DNA of 64,000 nt from Atrina japonica (Eukaryota; Mollusca; Bivalvia; Pterioida; Pinnidae): positions 1 to 64,000 of the forward strand of contig BROG01001210.1 of the NCBI GenBank assembly GCA_030159075.1, read 5' to 3'. A program made the position numbers and the translations under genes. Of this stretch, positions 38,411-55,940 are shown one piece after another. Numbering within the stretch: the stretch's first letter is position 1; each line of letters starts with the position of its first letter. The notes beneath the pieces were generated by a model. The model was not told where the DNA came from. It ran no database searches and was given only the letters and a program-made list of their open reading frames with translations.

Positions 38411-38754
38411 GCAGTAGTCCGCCAGTCAGAGACCATGTAACTTTTGCAGTGGACTAGTCAAGGTTGTGCTTCAGCTAGTTCGGACAGTCTGTATACGAGT
38501 TTTCAAAACATAATGTGCATTTTCCGCAAAACTCGTTTGGTGTGAACTTAAACTCACCTTGTTTCGATATATAGATCACTGGAGTAAAATTATCGCTCAC
38601 AAGTACCCTGCCATTTTTACGGTATACATCAATCTGTAGCGTATCCATTATACTATATACAAAATGTCTGGTAAAAGAGCTGAAAATGGGCTTTACATTA
38701 GGGCCTACATAAAACGTAGGTCGCTAATCGGCACAAATAAAACCTATAGGTATG

Positions 38755-39480
38755 TACAGTGAAGTGTGCGACATTTATGGGGAGGAACACATGTCTAACA
38801 TGTCTATTTGTAAGTACAACCTAAATTTAGGGCTTGACAAAATGTACCCATGCACCTTAATATCAGAAAATCTTTAAACGATTTAGTGACTGGTAATGGG
38901 ACCTGTGTGTATCATTTGAATTAATTCGGAATATTCCCAACCGAATTTGGGTCAACAAAGATAGGTCGACACCCAAGTATTGTCAAGCAATTGCGCACGG
39001 TAAACAAGGATTTGTGTGTAATTTTCTTCGATTATAAGGGTCTTGTTATTGGGGTTCCGATGCCAAAAGGCAGAACAGTCACAGGAAAGTTCTATAAAGC
39101 GCTGTTCTGTAAAAAGAACTACTACAACATTATCCACCCAAAAAAAAAATATTCCGGTACATCGGACTTGTGCATGATAATGTATCCGCTCACAAGAAGA
39201 GCATTCTGACACGTTTTAGTCAGATAAGGCCCTACCACATTCTCCGTATTCACCAGGTGTGCCCCTGCGACTATTTGCTGCTTCGAAAACTCACATTGTA
39301 TCTATCTGGAATGAGATGCAATTCGAGAAATGCCTTTGGATCTGCCTTTTATCAGTACACGAATAGTGTTCCAATTGAAGAGAATGAACTGTGCTTAGAA
39401 AAGTGATTTGATCTGCTCAAGTTGAGGTTGATGGAGAGTATTTTGAAGGGCAGAACAAGTTAAAATGATTAAACATTTGT
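38755..39480 (+). pseudogene. Dead mariner-family transposase (plus)
   Basis: Plus-strand pieces in shifting frames follow a mariner DDD transposase in order: EVCDIYGEEHMSNMSICKY (helix-turn-helix end), TGNGTCVYHLN (normally TGDETW), FFDYKGLVIGVPMPKGR and TVTGKFYKALF, VHDNVSAHKKSI, PCDYLLLRKLTLYLSGMRC and a VPIEENELCLEK end. The first catalytic Asp is replaced by Asn (TGD to TGN); the HDN and CDY Asp are still present. A frameshift lies before CDY. Nonfunctional. Terminal inverted repeats were not located. Confidence 0.7.
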
Positions 39481-39754
39481 AGCATAGAAGCAATGCAATG
39501 ACATTATTTTGGAACACCCTCGTAAATATGAGCAGTGAATAAGGAAAGTAAATGTAAATTGAGCACCAGAATTACCTGATCAGACCATTACCTTTTTTTC
39601 TGAAATCAAACTTAGATAACCACATAGTAGATTTGACTCGTATTGATAAGTACATAAAAAATAATTATAATAAACTACCTATTCTGTAAATCTGGTGCCG
39701 ATCGGGTAAATACATACCAGTTTGGTGATTTGTTATATCACTTCGGGGCTAGTG

Positions 39755-40242
39755 AACGTCCAGGACATAGATACAAATCCGGTAAAAATGCACAAACCCG
39801 GAGCTCTGGAAACCAAGAGGTGGGATCAGGTGCCATGGAGGAGTGAGCATCCCCTGTCGACTGGTCACGCCCGCCGTGAGTTCACAGTCAAGTCCAATGA
39901 AATACGTAATTAGTGTATCCTCGTCACAACTGGTACACACGTTTCAACAACCACCAACGAAAAGGCAACTCAACATTTCACTTACTATTTATACCGACCA
40001 TAAAAGTTGCGGAACGTTGGCATTAAACGCGGTTTTTGATATCCCTGTGTCAATAATTTGTCAGTGAGTAGTTTACCTCTGTATATGGAATTTGCATATG
40101 TTGTACACGCCATGGCATATCGGATCATTTGTGAAATATAAACTCCATATGCGAGAGACTGAGGGATATTACTACTTAAATGCGGACAATTTACGATGGG
40201 AAAGCCGAAATCGTCGTGTTTGTCGTATACCTTAGTTGCTAA
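39755..40242 (-). mobile_element. PLE copy E, 3'-region fragment
   Basis: Matches the last RT codons and most of the tail of copies A and B. It begins at gtccaggacatagatac, so the terminal ~40 bp of the tail is missing, and it ends near cttagttgctaat. Both ends are truncated. Confidence 0.7.
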
Positions 40243-42121
40243 TATACATCCGATATAAAAGGCGAGTTTGCAAAACCAGTTGCCGTTCTCTAACTACAGA
40301 CGCATAAGACAAACGTGTGAAGTAAGTTTTGAATATAACTCACCTACATGTCGAAAATGAATATTGATATCAACAAAGTTCAGGCACTCTATCTGGACAT
40401 TTTGCCGGCTACTATACAGGAATTAATCAGTTTTAACATGATAATATCAAACATAATTCCAAGTTCCCCATGAGAAAATCGTTAAGTTATAAACAAACGG
40501 GAGCTCAGATTACCTGTTATGATATGAATGTCTTCACTTCCGAAATAACGAATCAAAGACATGTCAGACCATGGTCAACTCGGAAACACTCGGATCATTT
40601 ACAGGGCCCACTAATCATCTAATTCGAATAATTTGAAAGCAATGTTTCACAGCTATGGCTCGTATAACATTTATTTGATGTCATCTTTGTAGAAAAATAT
40701 GAGAAGGTGTACTTTGTCATTAGTCAAATGTTGCACGACCCGACTGCTCTAATTACTGACATCACCAGAATCTGTGACGCTTTGTAAACACCATAGGATT
40801 TTATTTATATTTACGTTCGAAGTGGATCCTAAAATAATGCATTTAGATCTAATTATAAAATCAATTTATTACGTATCTTATTAAAGTCTTTTGATGTAAA
40901 AATCAATGCGGAATGTTTATGATTTAAGTACAGTGTATGCTTTGATTACATGTCATCTGTCCATTGTTTCTCTTTGGTTGAACAGCTGTGAAATAACGGT
41001 CTTCCTGTGGACTCGCCATTTATAGCGGAACTGCGAGCCGATTTCTATTGATAACATTTAACAAAAAGGTCTGCGTGAGGAATAACAAATCGAGGGTGTT
41101 TCAAAAGCATTACGATTTTTTTTTTCGAATGAAAAACTTGTTTTAAAGTGATGATGACAGTTTTAAGTCACTAGCCCTGTTTACTTTAGAATGTTACCTC
41201 TTCGACAAAAATGGCCAAACGACATCGTTCGTTGGTAACACAGTCTTAATCGTTGAACAGTGGTACTGAAAATGGGCAATCCTGCTAAACTCCCCCAAAA
41301 CGTATCAATCAACCCTAGTATTATCAGATATATGTGCTCATTGACCGCGTGCTAAACAAAAGGCAACTCATACATTGTAACAGTGTGTCATACTTATTTG
41401 CACATGGTATGATTCGTATATCTGTTCACAGCATTGCTTCGATATTACCTGTCCATGGATTGCGACATTAATGGGTAGTTTTCAGATGTAGTATAGTATA
41501 CCGAACCCGTACCAGATTGACAGAATAAGTATTTTTTTTTTTTTTTTGCCAATATATCGAGGTTTTCTATTTTCGATGTGTCTTCGTTTTTATCTAGACA
41601 TATCTTTAATCCCTATTGTATATCATATCATGTTTACAACTAACTATCGTAATTGTTTTGTCTATTGTTTAAGTTTGGGCAATTTGGCCATTCTATTAAA
41701 CTGGCCAAAATTAAAACGTCTAAAATAGGTAGCAGTTGAAAATCTTCATATTTGACGGCCGGAAAATCTAGATCTGTCTCGAACATTAATGTTAACTGTC
41801 CTGGTTTTTGTTTAAAATAACACATTGACAGGCCAGTAAATACAAATATTTTAAGTTTATATATCTAATCTACTCATAATTATTTCTTGACGTGTGATAA
41901 TTGCTTTGTATTGATTTTCCAACTCTGGCGGATGCATGGCACTCGTAAGCTGGTCCCTGTCTGACTTCTAGTTTGTTCATACAACCGGATATAAGTTTAT
42001 AACACTCGATATTCGAGATGTAACCTACTCCAGTCAAAAGTATCTAACATTGTCGGAGTAGAAGTAAACAAGCTACCAGTTTTACTCATGCCTGTTTATT
42101 TAATCTCGTTTAGCGATATTA
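40243..42121. other. No gene recognised
   Basis: Mostly unique-looking AT-rich DNA. A minus frame at 41640-41825 (LTLMFETDLDFPAVKYEDFQ) is protein-like in composition but has no splice context or family match; it may be a relic. Confidence 0.35.
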
Positions 42122-42273
<152 letters not shown>

Positions 42274-42284
42274 TGAATATTCCT

Positions 42285-43470
42285 TTATTATTTATGTTAA
42301 AACTAAACAGCTTTTAGAAAATTCGAAGGCACACAAATTGTACTCTTTATCACAGTATGAAAACATATGACTTCGCTACTCTTTACACAACTATTCTGCA
42401 TAAAAAATAAAAGAAATACTTTTTAGCATCAGAGACAATAGTTTTTTTTTTCACTAAAGGCGGTACCCAGAAATTTAAATATCTAGTGATTGCTAACAGG
42501 ATACTTATTTTGTCCAACACCACTCTGATTCTACACATAAATACACTGAAGTTGAGATAAAAAACATGCTAGAATTTCTAATATACAATATATTTGTAAT
42601 GTCCGGAGACGTGGTTTTTCAACAAACTGTCGGCATACCTATGGGAACCAATTGTGCCCCTTGATTGGCCGACCTCTTCCTTTATTCATACGAAGCAGAC
42701 TTCATTCAGAAACTGTCGAATCAAAAGAAGAAAAAGTTAGCGGTGTCCTTTAATTTGACATTTAGTTATATCAACAACGTTTTGTCAATTAATAATGACA
42801 ATGTTCATACATATGTCAATGCGATATATCCCAGCGGCCTAGATATTAAAGATACAACAGAAGCATGCAAACACGCTTCATACTTAGACATTTTACTAAA
42901 TAACAACACAGACATTAGCAACTAAGTTATACGACAAACGCGACGATTTTGGTTTTCCCACCGTAATTTTTCCACATTTAAGTAGTAATATCCCTCAGTC
43001 AACCGCATATGGAGTTTATTTTTCACAAATGATCCGATATGCCAGGGCGTGTACCACATATGCAAATTTCATATACAGAGATTAACTACTCACTGACAAA
43101 TTATTGACACAGGGATATCGAAAACCGCGTTTAATGTCAACGTTCCGCAAATTTTATGGTCAGTATAATAGTCTTGTTTGCGATTACTGTTTCACTTAGT
43201 GAGATGTTGAGTTGCCTTTTCGTTGACGGTTGTTGAAACGTCTGTACAAATTGTGACGAGGATTCACTTCAAGTATTTCATTGGACTTGACTGTGGATTC
43301 ACGGCGGGTGTGACCGGTCGACAGGGGATGCTTACTCCTCCATGACACCTGATCCGATTTCTTGGTTTACAGAGGTCTGTGTTTGTCCATTTGTGCCGGA
43401 TTTGTATCTGTGTCCCGGACATTCTGTTGATTTATACTTTGGTATCTGGGATTTTTTTTTATATTTAAAG
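42285..43470 (+). mobile_element. PLE copy D, plus strand, 5'-truncated fragment
   Basis: Plus-strand copy from just before motif A (aaacagcttttagaaaattcgaa) through motif B (ggcatacctatgggaacc), a decayed motif C (YINNVLSINN instead of YIDD), the thumb region and the tail (ggtgtgaccggtcgacaggggatgc). Frameshifts separate the pieces. Like copy B its 5' edge lies beside a long (TA)n (42122-42269). The catalytic Asp pair is lost. Confidence 0.75.
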
Positions 43471-43607
43471 GGTATTGCCCGATCTATAATCGATATGCAG
43501 AAAAGATTGATGGCAGACCTTGCAACAGCAGTATTGGAGATTGCCCAAGTACATTTATTAGATCACACGAAGCAGTTGCCTGTGAGTAATTTTAAAATAT
43601 TAATGCG

Positions 43608-44352
43608 CAAAACCTTATTTTCTGCTAAACCTAGTTTCTCTCCTTTAAACTAAGTTTTTGTTTCTAGTTTTTGTTAGCTGTGGGTTAAACCTAACTTTTA
43701 TCAAATCAATCCTACTTTTTCTAGCAATCCAAATTACCTAATGAAAAACTATGATTTACTGAGAACAACTACGTATAACTGTGCCAAAATCATATAACTA
43801 TTCAATAATGTGATTTTGGCGCAGTTAAATATAGTTTTTCTCAGATAAACCATTTTTTTTTCAATTAATGACGGTTGCTGCAAAAAAAGTAGGTTTAACT
43901 GAGAAAAAGTAGGTTTAACTGAAAAAGCATACTAAAATTAAATTAATGAGTTAAACCTAATTTTTCTGGAGATAAAAGCTATTCTTTGAGGTTAAAACTA
44001 CTTATTCACCCTTTAAAAAAGTTTACGATTTGCTCCTAGTTTTTTGCAAGTTAATCATAGTTATTCTCTTAATGCATATTAGCTTTAGAAACAAAAATAG
44101 GTTAAACTGAAAAAGAAAGTACATTGATACCTATAATGTGATTTTGTCGCAGTTAAACCTTGTTTTCTCAGTAAAATTAGGCTTTTCTCAACCAAAACTA
44201 TATTTAACACATTTTGAAGATTTTATCGCAGTTAAACCTAGTTTTCCCCAGGTAAATGAGTTTTTATCCAGTTAATATGGGTTACGAAAAAAAGAGGTTT
44301 AACTGAGAAAATACAGGTTTAACTCATCAATGTGATTTGACCTGTCATAGTT
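43608..44352. mobile_element. Larger diverged relative of the 32437 foldback element
   Basis: Many direct and inverted copies of gttaaacctagtttttctca over ~740 bp. The right edge (caatgtgatttgacctgtca) resembles the terminus of the 32437 element. The left edge is unclear, next to PLE copy D. Confidence 0.45.
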
Positions 44353-44501
44353 CCCTACATACTTGGTTGTTATAGAAAAGTATTATACATGAGCTAGTTA
44401 GTGAAAATAGAGTAAACATTAAAAAAAATAGTCAAATATTTTTTGAATGGCTAATTCTATGTATATGAAGCTAAATTACTTATTTTGACCTAGGCCGACA
44501 G

Positions 44502-44731
44502 TATATATATAATATGATTTTCATAACTGCAAAGTCCGTATCTGTAACTGGAGGATTTGGAAAATCCATATTTAGATTCCATGTACATGAAAATGACAAC
44601 TGGACTTCCGTGTGTAAGATTGGGCGTTTTCTGTTTCTGAGGAAAAGTGACAAAACAAGTCTTAGGGGTAATATTTACGATCTGTATTCCATAAAATACG
44701 AACTATCAGTTGATATCCACGTTAAAACACT
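44502..44731 (+). CDS. Possible extracellular (Ig-like?) exon of the 45.1-49.1 kb gene
   Basis: An open frame reads SVSVTGGFGKSIFRF...NDNWTSVCKIGRF...YDLYSIKYELSVDI. The spacing of a GGFG.S.F.F strand, a W-x-x-V-C and a late YELSV strand faintly recalls an Ig V-type fold, but no second Ig cysteine motif (D.G.Y.C) is seen. A donor CT|gtaaaac at 44731 would leave phase 2 and join the 45111 exon as a Leu codon, which supports membership. The acceptor is weak: either gccgacag at 44501 or ctgcaaag near 44535. An ATG at 44514 is also possible. It could be a decayed exon. Confidence 0.3.
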
Positions 44732-45110
44732 GTAAAACAATTCCGCAAAGTTATAGCTACGCCTGAAATACTTATACAATTTAATTATTCGGCTAATGCT
44801 TTGATGTTATTTACTAATGTTAATGTCATTAAAATATATATGTATTTTTTTTATTTTCGACAGTTACAGGGTGTTTCCAAATGCCTCTTGCGTAAGTATT
44901 CCGCTCAAATCACAACTCACTCAAATATTCACATAATAAAAAATCATCATGATATAAACATTGTAGGAATGTATCTAAAATACTAATATACAAAATAGTA
45001 ATTGATGCATTAATATATTTATCCTCATTGTTAATCTGATACTAAAGTAATATTTGGCACTGGTAACACCATTTATTTATCCTTATTTAATAATTCTACA
45101 ATTCTATCAG

Positions 45111-49101
<3,991 letters not shown>

Positions 49102-49143
49102 AAAAAAAAGTATATAAAAATTCAAATCTTATACATATTCTGT

Positions 49144-49245
<102 letters not shown>

Positions 49246-49249
49246 AAAC

Positions 49250-50145
49250 GTGTTTTAAAGATAGGTGACCATCAAATATAAACATTAAGTTAAATTTGAT
49301 ATAGAGATGAAGTACTTACGTCTGATATTGTGCTGTTTGTTGGTATTTTACAGTTATCAGAAGATCATAAGTTGTGTGCTGGAAGTGACGTGTACGCTGA
49401 AAATGATTGACAGTTTAATTGTGCCTCTAAATCGCCGAACAGTTTTTAAACTACCCTTGACATAATTACAAACGTGAGTCGTACAAACATGGTATACCAT
49501 AGATTGAGTGATATGTTTATACCTTGATGACTGTCTATAACGTTTGCAATCTGTATATATGTCTGCTTTTTTTAACAATTTTATTAGAAGTTTTGTAAAT
49601 CACCTTTAACGATGTAATCTCTTGAGTCGATTTATAGATGTGATTTCCACTGTTGTCTTTCTCAAAAAACTTATTAGATTGTGTATTTTTGTACCATTTT
49701 AGGTGTAAATATGTGTATTTGTGTGTATGTATACATGAATTACTTTTAGACAAATACAATATAAATTACCGATGTAATAGTTATATATAAACAGTAGAAA
49801 TGCGAACACGTTTAAGTATTATAAATAATAGTTATAGTTTTACTAAATAGGGCAATAAAATGACAATTTTAGCTTTTGAGAAATTTAGAATTTAAATAGA
49901 ACAACCCCAGTGAAATATCAATTTAGTATAAATTAACTAAATATGATGCAAGGACATTTTAATTTGCATTTAATTGCTGTATACACATCCATCTCATTTT
50001 TATCATGCCACGATAGTATGACGTCATTGGTTTAAACATGAATGATAACATTTTGGAATACGAAACCGTATATGTGATATCAAAACATGGTAGTAGAATA
50101 GTATTTTTTAATAATTGTTCAGTACTGTTTGTCACTTAGTTTGTA
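49250..50145. other. No gene recognised
   Basis: Downstream of the plus-strand receptor gene; would contain its 3' UTR. No clear AATAAA close to the stop. Confidence 0.4.
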
Positions 50146-53003
50146 TATAAAAACCTCAGATACCAATGTATAAATCAATAGAATGTCCAGGACATAGATA
50201 CAAATCCGGTAAAAAATGGACAAACACGGACCTCTGGAAACCAAAAGCTGGGATCAGGTGTCATGGAGGAGTAAGCATCCCCTGTCGACCGTTCACACCC
50301 GCCGTGAGTCCACAGTCAAGTCCAATGAAGCACGTGAGGAGTGTATCCTCGTCACAATTGGTACAGACGTCTCAACAACCGCCAACGAAAAGGCAACTCA
50401 ACATTTCACTTAGTGAAACAGAGTAGTCGTAAACAAGACTATTATACCGACCGTCAAACTTGCGGAACGTTAAGATTAAACGCTATTTTCGATATCCCTG
50501 TGTCAATAATTTGTCAGTGAGTAGTTTACCTCTGTATATGAAATCTCCATGTGTTGTGTACGCCTTGGCATATCGGATCATTTGTGAAATATAAACTCCA
50601 TATGTGGGTGACTCAGGGATATTACTACTTAAATGTGGAAAAGTAAATATGGGAAAGCCGAAATCGTCGCGTTTATCGTATAGCTTCGTTGCTAATTTCC
50701 CGTCTGTGTTTATATTAAGTAAAATGTCTAAGTATGAAGCGTATGTGCTTGATTCCGCTGTATCTTTAATTTCTACTTCGCTGGGATATATCGCATTGAC
50801 ATGTATAAAAATTGTCATTATTAATTGACAAAACGTCGTCGATATATCTAAATGTCAAATTAAACGACACCGCTAACTTTTTCTTCTTTTGATTCAGCAT
50901 TTTCTGAATGAAGTCTGCTTTGTATGAATGAAGGAACAGGTCAGCCGATAAAGGAGCACAAATTGGTTCTCATAGGAATGCCGACAGTTTATTGAAAGAC
51001 CACGTCTCCGAACATTACAAATATATTGTCTATTAGGAATCCCAGCATGTTTTTTATATCAACTTCAGTTGTGTAGAATCAGAGTGGTGTTTGGCCAAAT
51101 AAGTATCCTGATAGCCAATTACTAGATATTTAAATTTTCGGGTACCACCTTTAGTGAAAAAGCAGTTGTCTATGATGCTGAGAAGTCTTTCTTTTATTTT
51201 TTTCATGTGGAATAGTAGTGTAAAGAGTAGAGAAGTCATAAGTTTTGATACTGTGAATTAGAGAAAAATTGTGTGCCTTCAAATTTTCTAAAAGCTGTTT
51301 CGAATTTTTAAGTATCCACATCTGATTTACACCGCTTCTGGAATAAGCAACTGTACATTATTGTTGAAGTTTCTCCTTAACGGCTGTCAATATCGTGGTA
51401 AGGAGTAAAGATAAAGGTTTGGTAGAACATTTGCTGGATCCTGCTATGTATCTTTGCTTATGTGTGGTTTTATGAAGTTTAGGTATCCAATATAAATATG
51501 GTAGCTCGGAATCGGTATCCGTTGTAGGTATATCAAATGAGCGTAATACGGATACGTGATTTTGAAGGATCTCGTCCTTTGAAAGTGAGCTACGTGTGTA
51601 TGTAGGATTTCCAGAATTCGTATTAAACCCAAGTTCTTATAATAAACAATTATAGTAATGTGCCTTACAAATACAAACTATATTATTTGAGGCTTTGTCT
51701 GCTGGTACCAGTACATATTGGTCATGTAACCTATCCAGCTCAGTTACTACTTCTGGATCATTAAATACAGAGGGATAACGTGTTTTCATAGTCCCTTTAA
51801 GTTTTCGAATACGGTATTTTATCAACCATCGTATGGCTTTCAGACATTCAGACAAAATGTCTGGTTCTACGTCTTCATGTTTGGCCCATCGTCTGGCATA
51901 ATCTTCGACATTATCCATAACTAAACTGAAATTCAGACGCCAATTAAAGGAACGGGCTTCCCGGTATTTAGGGCCCCTTAAAATAAGATTTTTTAGGCTT
52001 TTATTTTCGACAATAGAAACGTTGCCGGTAATGACATGCCCGATAGTATTGTATTTGAAAGGAGATGAAGCACATGGACATGTGACAGTGTTGTGTAGAA
52101 GATGGTTGATGTCTAGGCACTGCAAAACCTGTTCGTAATTGAATAGCTTAGATGCGATGTTAGGTGTATAGCTATATGAAATGCAAGGCGTGGTCTTCAG
52201 TTTAAAATATGGTGGAATACAGGACTGAACTTTTTTGTGATTTAGAACATTGCCAATGTTTAAAGCGACTATGTCTTTATTTGTAAATTTAAGTTGGAGG
52301 AAACGACGTTTCTGTTCAGAACAGTCATTGTTTGTAACGCGTGCAGGCTTAAACAGTCTGTGATAAGCTATGTCCATTATAATGGAGTTCAGTATGTATT
52401 CTGGGGTTGAAGAATCCGTGTAGTGGTTCATTCTTGCTTCTTGAAAAAAGTTTATTGAGATTTGTAAAAGGAACAGAATAAAGTTTTCTGCGAATGTGAT
52501 GAAGACCCAATTTTTTGTTAACGTAAGGTAAAAGAGATGCAAAAGTGACATCATGTATGTAGGGTCGGTTGTAAGAACGATGTTCGTGACTTCGTTTACG
52601 TCTTACGTTAGAATTAAAAACTTCCATCACATTAACACCATTACACAATGGACTTGATAGATTGCCTACACTTTGGATAGTATCGTTACATCCATAGGGA
52701 TATGCAGTGCCAAGCTGTTTAATGTTGTCTACGGAAGGGGGTACTCAAGTTGGGATTGTTGGTCAAGTGGTATATTTTTTTCAATTATACGCACTCACAT
52801 AGACAAGATGGAGTGGTCAGGAGAGTTGAAATGTCGATAGAGTATCTGGTTACCCCCATTATTAATCTCGAATCGATGACCAGATACTATTTTATTTAAG
52901 GGCCCCTTAGTTTCGCCAACATAAATCAAACCACACAAGGTACATTCAATTCCGTAAACAACGTTAGATGATTTGCAGTCTAGATGATCTAGCTTCTGGT
53001 GTT
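50146..53003 (-). mobile_element. PLE copy C (Naiad-type), 5'-truncated
   Basis: Collinear with copy A from the tail (tataaaaacctcagatacca at the left edge) to about 53003, where similarity stops abruptly within the endonuclease after cttctggtgtt. Endonuclease fragment, linker and RT run in the same order as in copy A, so EN-first is seen twice independently. It has lost its N-terminus, and many small changes break the frame. Confidence 0.82.
51637..52554 (-). pseudogene. PLE copy C linker and N-terminal RT region
   Basis: An open stretch of 305 codons on the minus strand spans the end of the endonuclease region, the linker (with CPCASSPFKYN) and the RT start as far as [11 protein letters not shown]. 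It shows that endonuclease and RT were originally one reading frame, which copy A no longer shows. It stops at 51637 where a Glu codon in other copies has become TAA. Further RT blocks lie in broken frames at 50483-51632 (for example the YNS/YISQMIRYAK thumb segment and the LYWIPKLH region). Confidence 0.75.
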
Positions 53004-54229
53004 CTGTCTAGTTCCTTGTCTTGGTACGATTCGCCTGGGGTGTAACTTCACTCAACAGGCAAATCTCGTAGACAGCTACGAAAATGATCGGAAAGTAATC
53101 AGACGCCGTGTCTTATTTCAGTTTCTATGTAAACATAAAAATTGATGAATCTTTGGCATATACACTCTGTTTTCGACGGTAAATCGTGTTGTCGGGTGAT
53201 TGTTTATGGTATACAAACGTTTCATGATTATTACATACTATCCCCAAAAATATCCCTAACTTAGCTAATGCTGCTTTAAGTAACACCTAGTGACAGCAGT
53301 ACCCTGTGACTAAGTAACTCTGAATCGAAATGTCCAAGATCATCAATGAAGGGATATGCGAACCTAGATGTAGAAACACTCCATGACTATGTTAACGCTT
53401 CGTTTTCAAACAAACATCGTATTTATTAAAGGGAGATAATGTTTTTTTTTTTCCAGATGCATTGTATCTCATTACCATAGTATTATTGTTGATTTGCTTA
53501 TATATCACCTTTCTGTATATTTGTCAAAATAAAACATGAATCCCAATTGGTCCTAAATGGCTCACCTGAACAACATCTACAAAATTGAGGAATTTGTAGG
53601 CTGATCTAAACACAAATATGATAGAGACTTTGAGTACAAATTTTCTGTAAAGTTTTCTGTCAACATTTTTTAGTTTTGAAGATCAAGCTGACACTCTGAA
53701 AATGTTACTCCTCTTCTTTTTTGGTGTATTATAAATTAAGTCTGAAATAATCCTAAAATCATTTCAGTAGAATTATTTACAAAAAATGTACATTTAATGA
53801 CGGCATCATTATAAACAAAGAGGGGAGATAAGGAAATTATAAAAAAAAAAACATTAATGGAATGAACCAAGTTGAAGAATCCTACATTGATGTATATCTC
53901 TCAGATGCAATCTGATTTTTAAGTCAAGAATTTTGAAATAGAAAATTTCAAAAGAGGGTACACTCTGGGACCTATTTCTCGTTACATTGGGTCCATCCCT
54001 GAGCCAATATGCCTTCTGTTATCGTGAGCTAAACTATGAGTTTTCATATGTTCTATCATACATGTGCAAATAAAACGAGTACCTTGTACTGTAATCCTGA
54101 ATTGTAATGAAATCCGAAAATGAGACTTCGATCATAAAGACAAAACATGTATTACTTTATGGTGTATCTTTAGATTTACACAACGTATATCCGTTTTAAT
54201 TCTCGTATTGGCCCATATATTAATTATAA
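53004..54229. other. No gene recognised
   Basis: Starts at the abrupt 5' edge of PLE copy C. AT-rich, no credible exon. Confidence 0.4.
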
Positions 54230-54385
54230 TTAGCTGTTCGCTTACTCCCCCATGGCAACTGATCCAACCTCTTAATGTTCAGAAGTTCGTGTTTGTCCAA
54301 ATTTCACCTGATTTGTATATTGTCTCTTAAACCTTCTTTCGATTATAATTGGGTATTAGTGATTTTTATATAACATTTATTAGTT
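54230..54385 (+). mobile_element. PLE tail-only fragment (plus)
   Basis: cgcttactcccccatggcaa, ctgatcc, gttcgtgtttgtccaa and a final gggtattagtgatttttata follow the tail in order, strongly diverged. Confidence 0.5.
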
Positions 54386-55860
54386 TTATTTCGTTTTACC
54401 GTCTATGGTTTCACAATTACAATTAAAGTAACCGTACAGATCATTTCTAACTGATGTACCTATATATTTTAAGTTCAAATAATTACTAAAATATTATTTA
54501 CATTATTTTATTATTTTACATTTTTCTTTTATGGACATCTGTATTACAATATCAGCGATATTTTACAGTCTATCAAGGATTCATATGAAAATATTTAATA
54601 CATATAACAACATTAGAATGAAAAATAAGTAACACTGCATCCCCAAAATTCAATACGGATAATAGCATTTTGTGCCACATGTTTATATATTTTGATGATG
54701 CGGAAGTTGTCAAATTCTATACTTTACCCTCTTGTCTGCTAATAACAAAATATAGAACGATTATGATTATGAAATATCGACAGGGACTAAGTTGTGTTAT
54801 TAAACTTTATATTATGGAAATTGCATCCACTTGTGCTGTATTTCATTACTATTTTGTACATGTAACAGGAATGTCCACATTTTCACAGATATACAGGAAA
54901 ATGATAAATAAAAAAAGTTAAACTATAAATATATTCAATAATGAATTATATACTTATTGAAATGTTTAGCACTTTCACTGATGAAACCTTTATTGTAAAA
55001 AAAAAACAACATTAAATTAACATTGTGAGTAAGCCATTTCCATCGCCGGTCAACTTGCTGGCAGATAACATCACGTTACTGCTCTGTCACTTCATGGACG
55101 TAATGGTGAACGCATGGAAAATCATAAACATTAAATCAAAAATGTTTTATTTTTTTATTATTTTCATTATACCTTCATACGCCATCCTTAAGTTATCATA
55201 CCTTACTTTTAATACACATAATTTATATACAATCGCTTTGACCGGAGGGAAATTCCCAATTCAACTTTCTTGAATTGCAATTTTAATTTCAAAATAAGCA
55301 TCTGATAACGCGTGCTGGCAAACTAGGTTTATCTGAGCCAAAATTACAATTTGAGTGAAACCAAGTTATTCCTTAAAAAACTAGTTTAAGCGAAAATATC
55401 TAAATCGACAAAAAATGCAGTTAGTTGTTAATGCAATTAATGCGTGCTATATATACAGTACTAAAATAAAAAATAAAATAAAAATAAAAAAGCTACATTA
55501 ACATAAACATCAAATACCAGCTGTCTAAATAATATTCTTCTCTTCAAGATATAACCTGAGTAAAAACTCGGGAGACACATACCTGTGGCATTTTACCAAA
55601 TCTATTACAACTGTTCAAGATCTACAGAATCAATTCCAAAACATTTTGCGGAATTCAGTTAGATTATCGTAAAAGCCTCATGGTCGACTTGCTATATATA
55701 TTTTTTTCAAATATGATATAGCGTAATTTGGGTTACAGTAAACAGCATTAATACTTGAAACTATAATGTTTGATCTGAATATTTATATAAGTGCATAATG
55801 TTATATGGCAGCATACAAAATGACACCACACAAAAAATCACAAGTCGATATTAATTCAAA
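54386..55860. other. No gene recognised
   Basis: Frames at 54670-54921 and 55025-55273 are open by chance or are relics. 55030-55130 is relatively GC-rich (cgccggtcaacttgctggca) and may be part of a dispersed repeat. Confidence 0.35.
55300..55395. mobile_element. Remnant of the same foldback motif
   Basis: Short stretch with aactaggtttatctgag, ccaaaattac and aaaaaactagtttaagc, matching the foldback interior motif. Confidence 0.3.
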
Positions 55861-55876
55861 ATGCTATATACTTTAA

Positions 55877-55879
<3 letters not shown>

Positions 55880-55939
<60 letters not shown>
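55880..55939. repeat. (GT)n microsatellite
   Basis: Pure GT. Confidence 0.95.

Positions 55940-55940
<1 letters not shown>

Noticed and set aside
44871..44894. Small exon between cgacag and gtaagt for the plus-strand receptor
   Set aside because: Good splice sites, but its 28-bp length does not keep the phase needed between 44731 and 45111.
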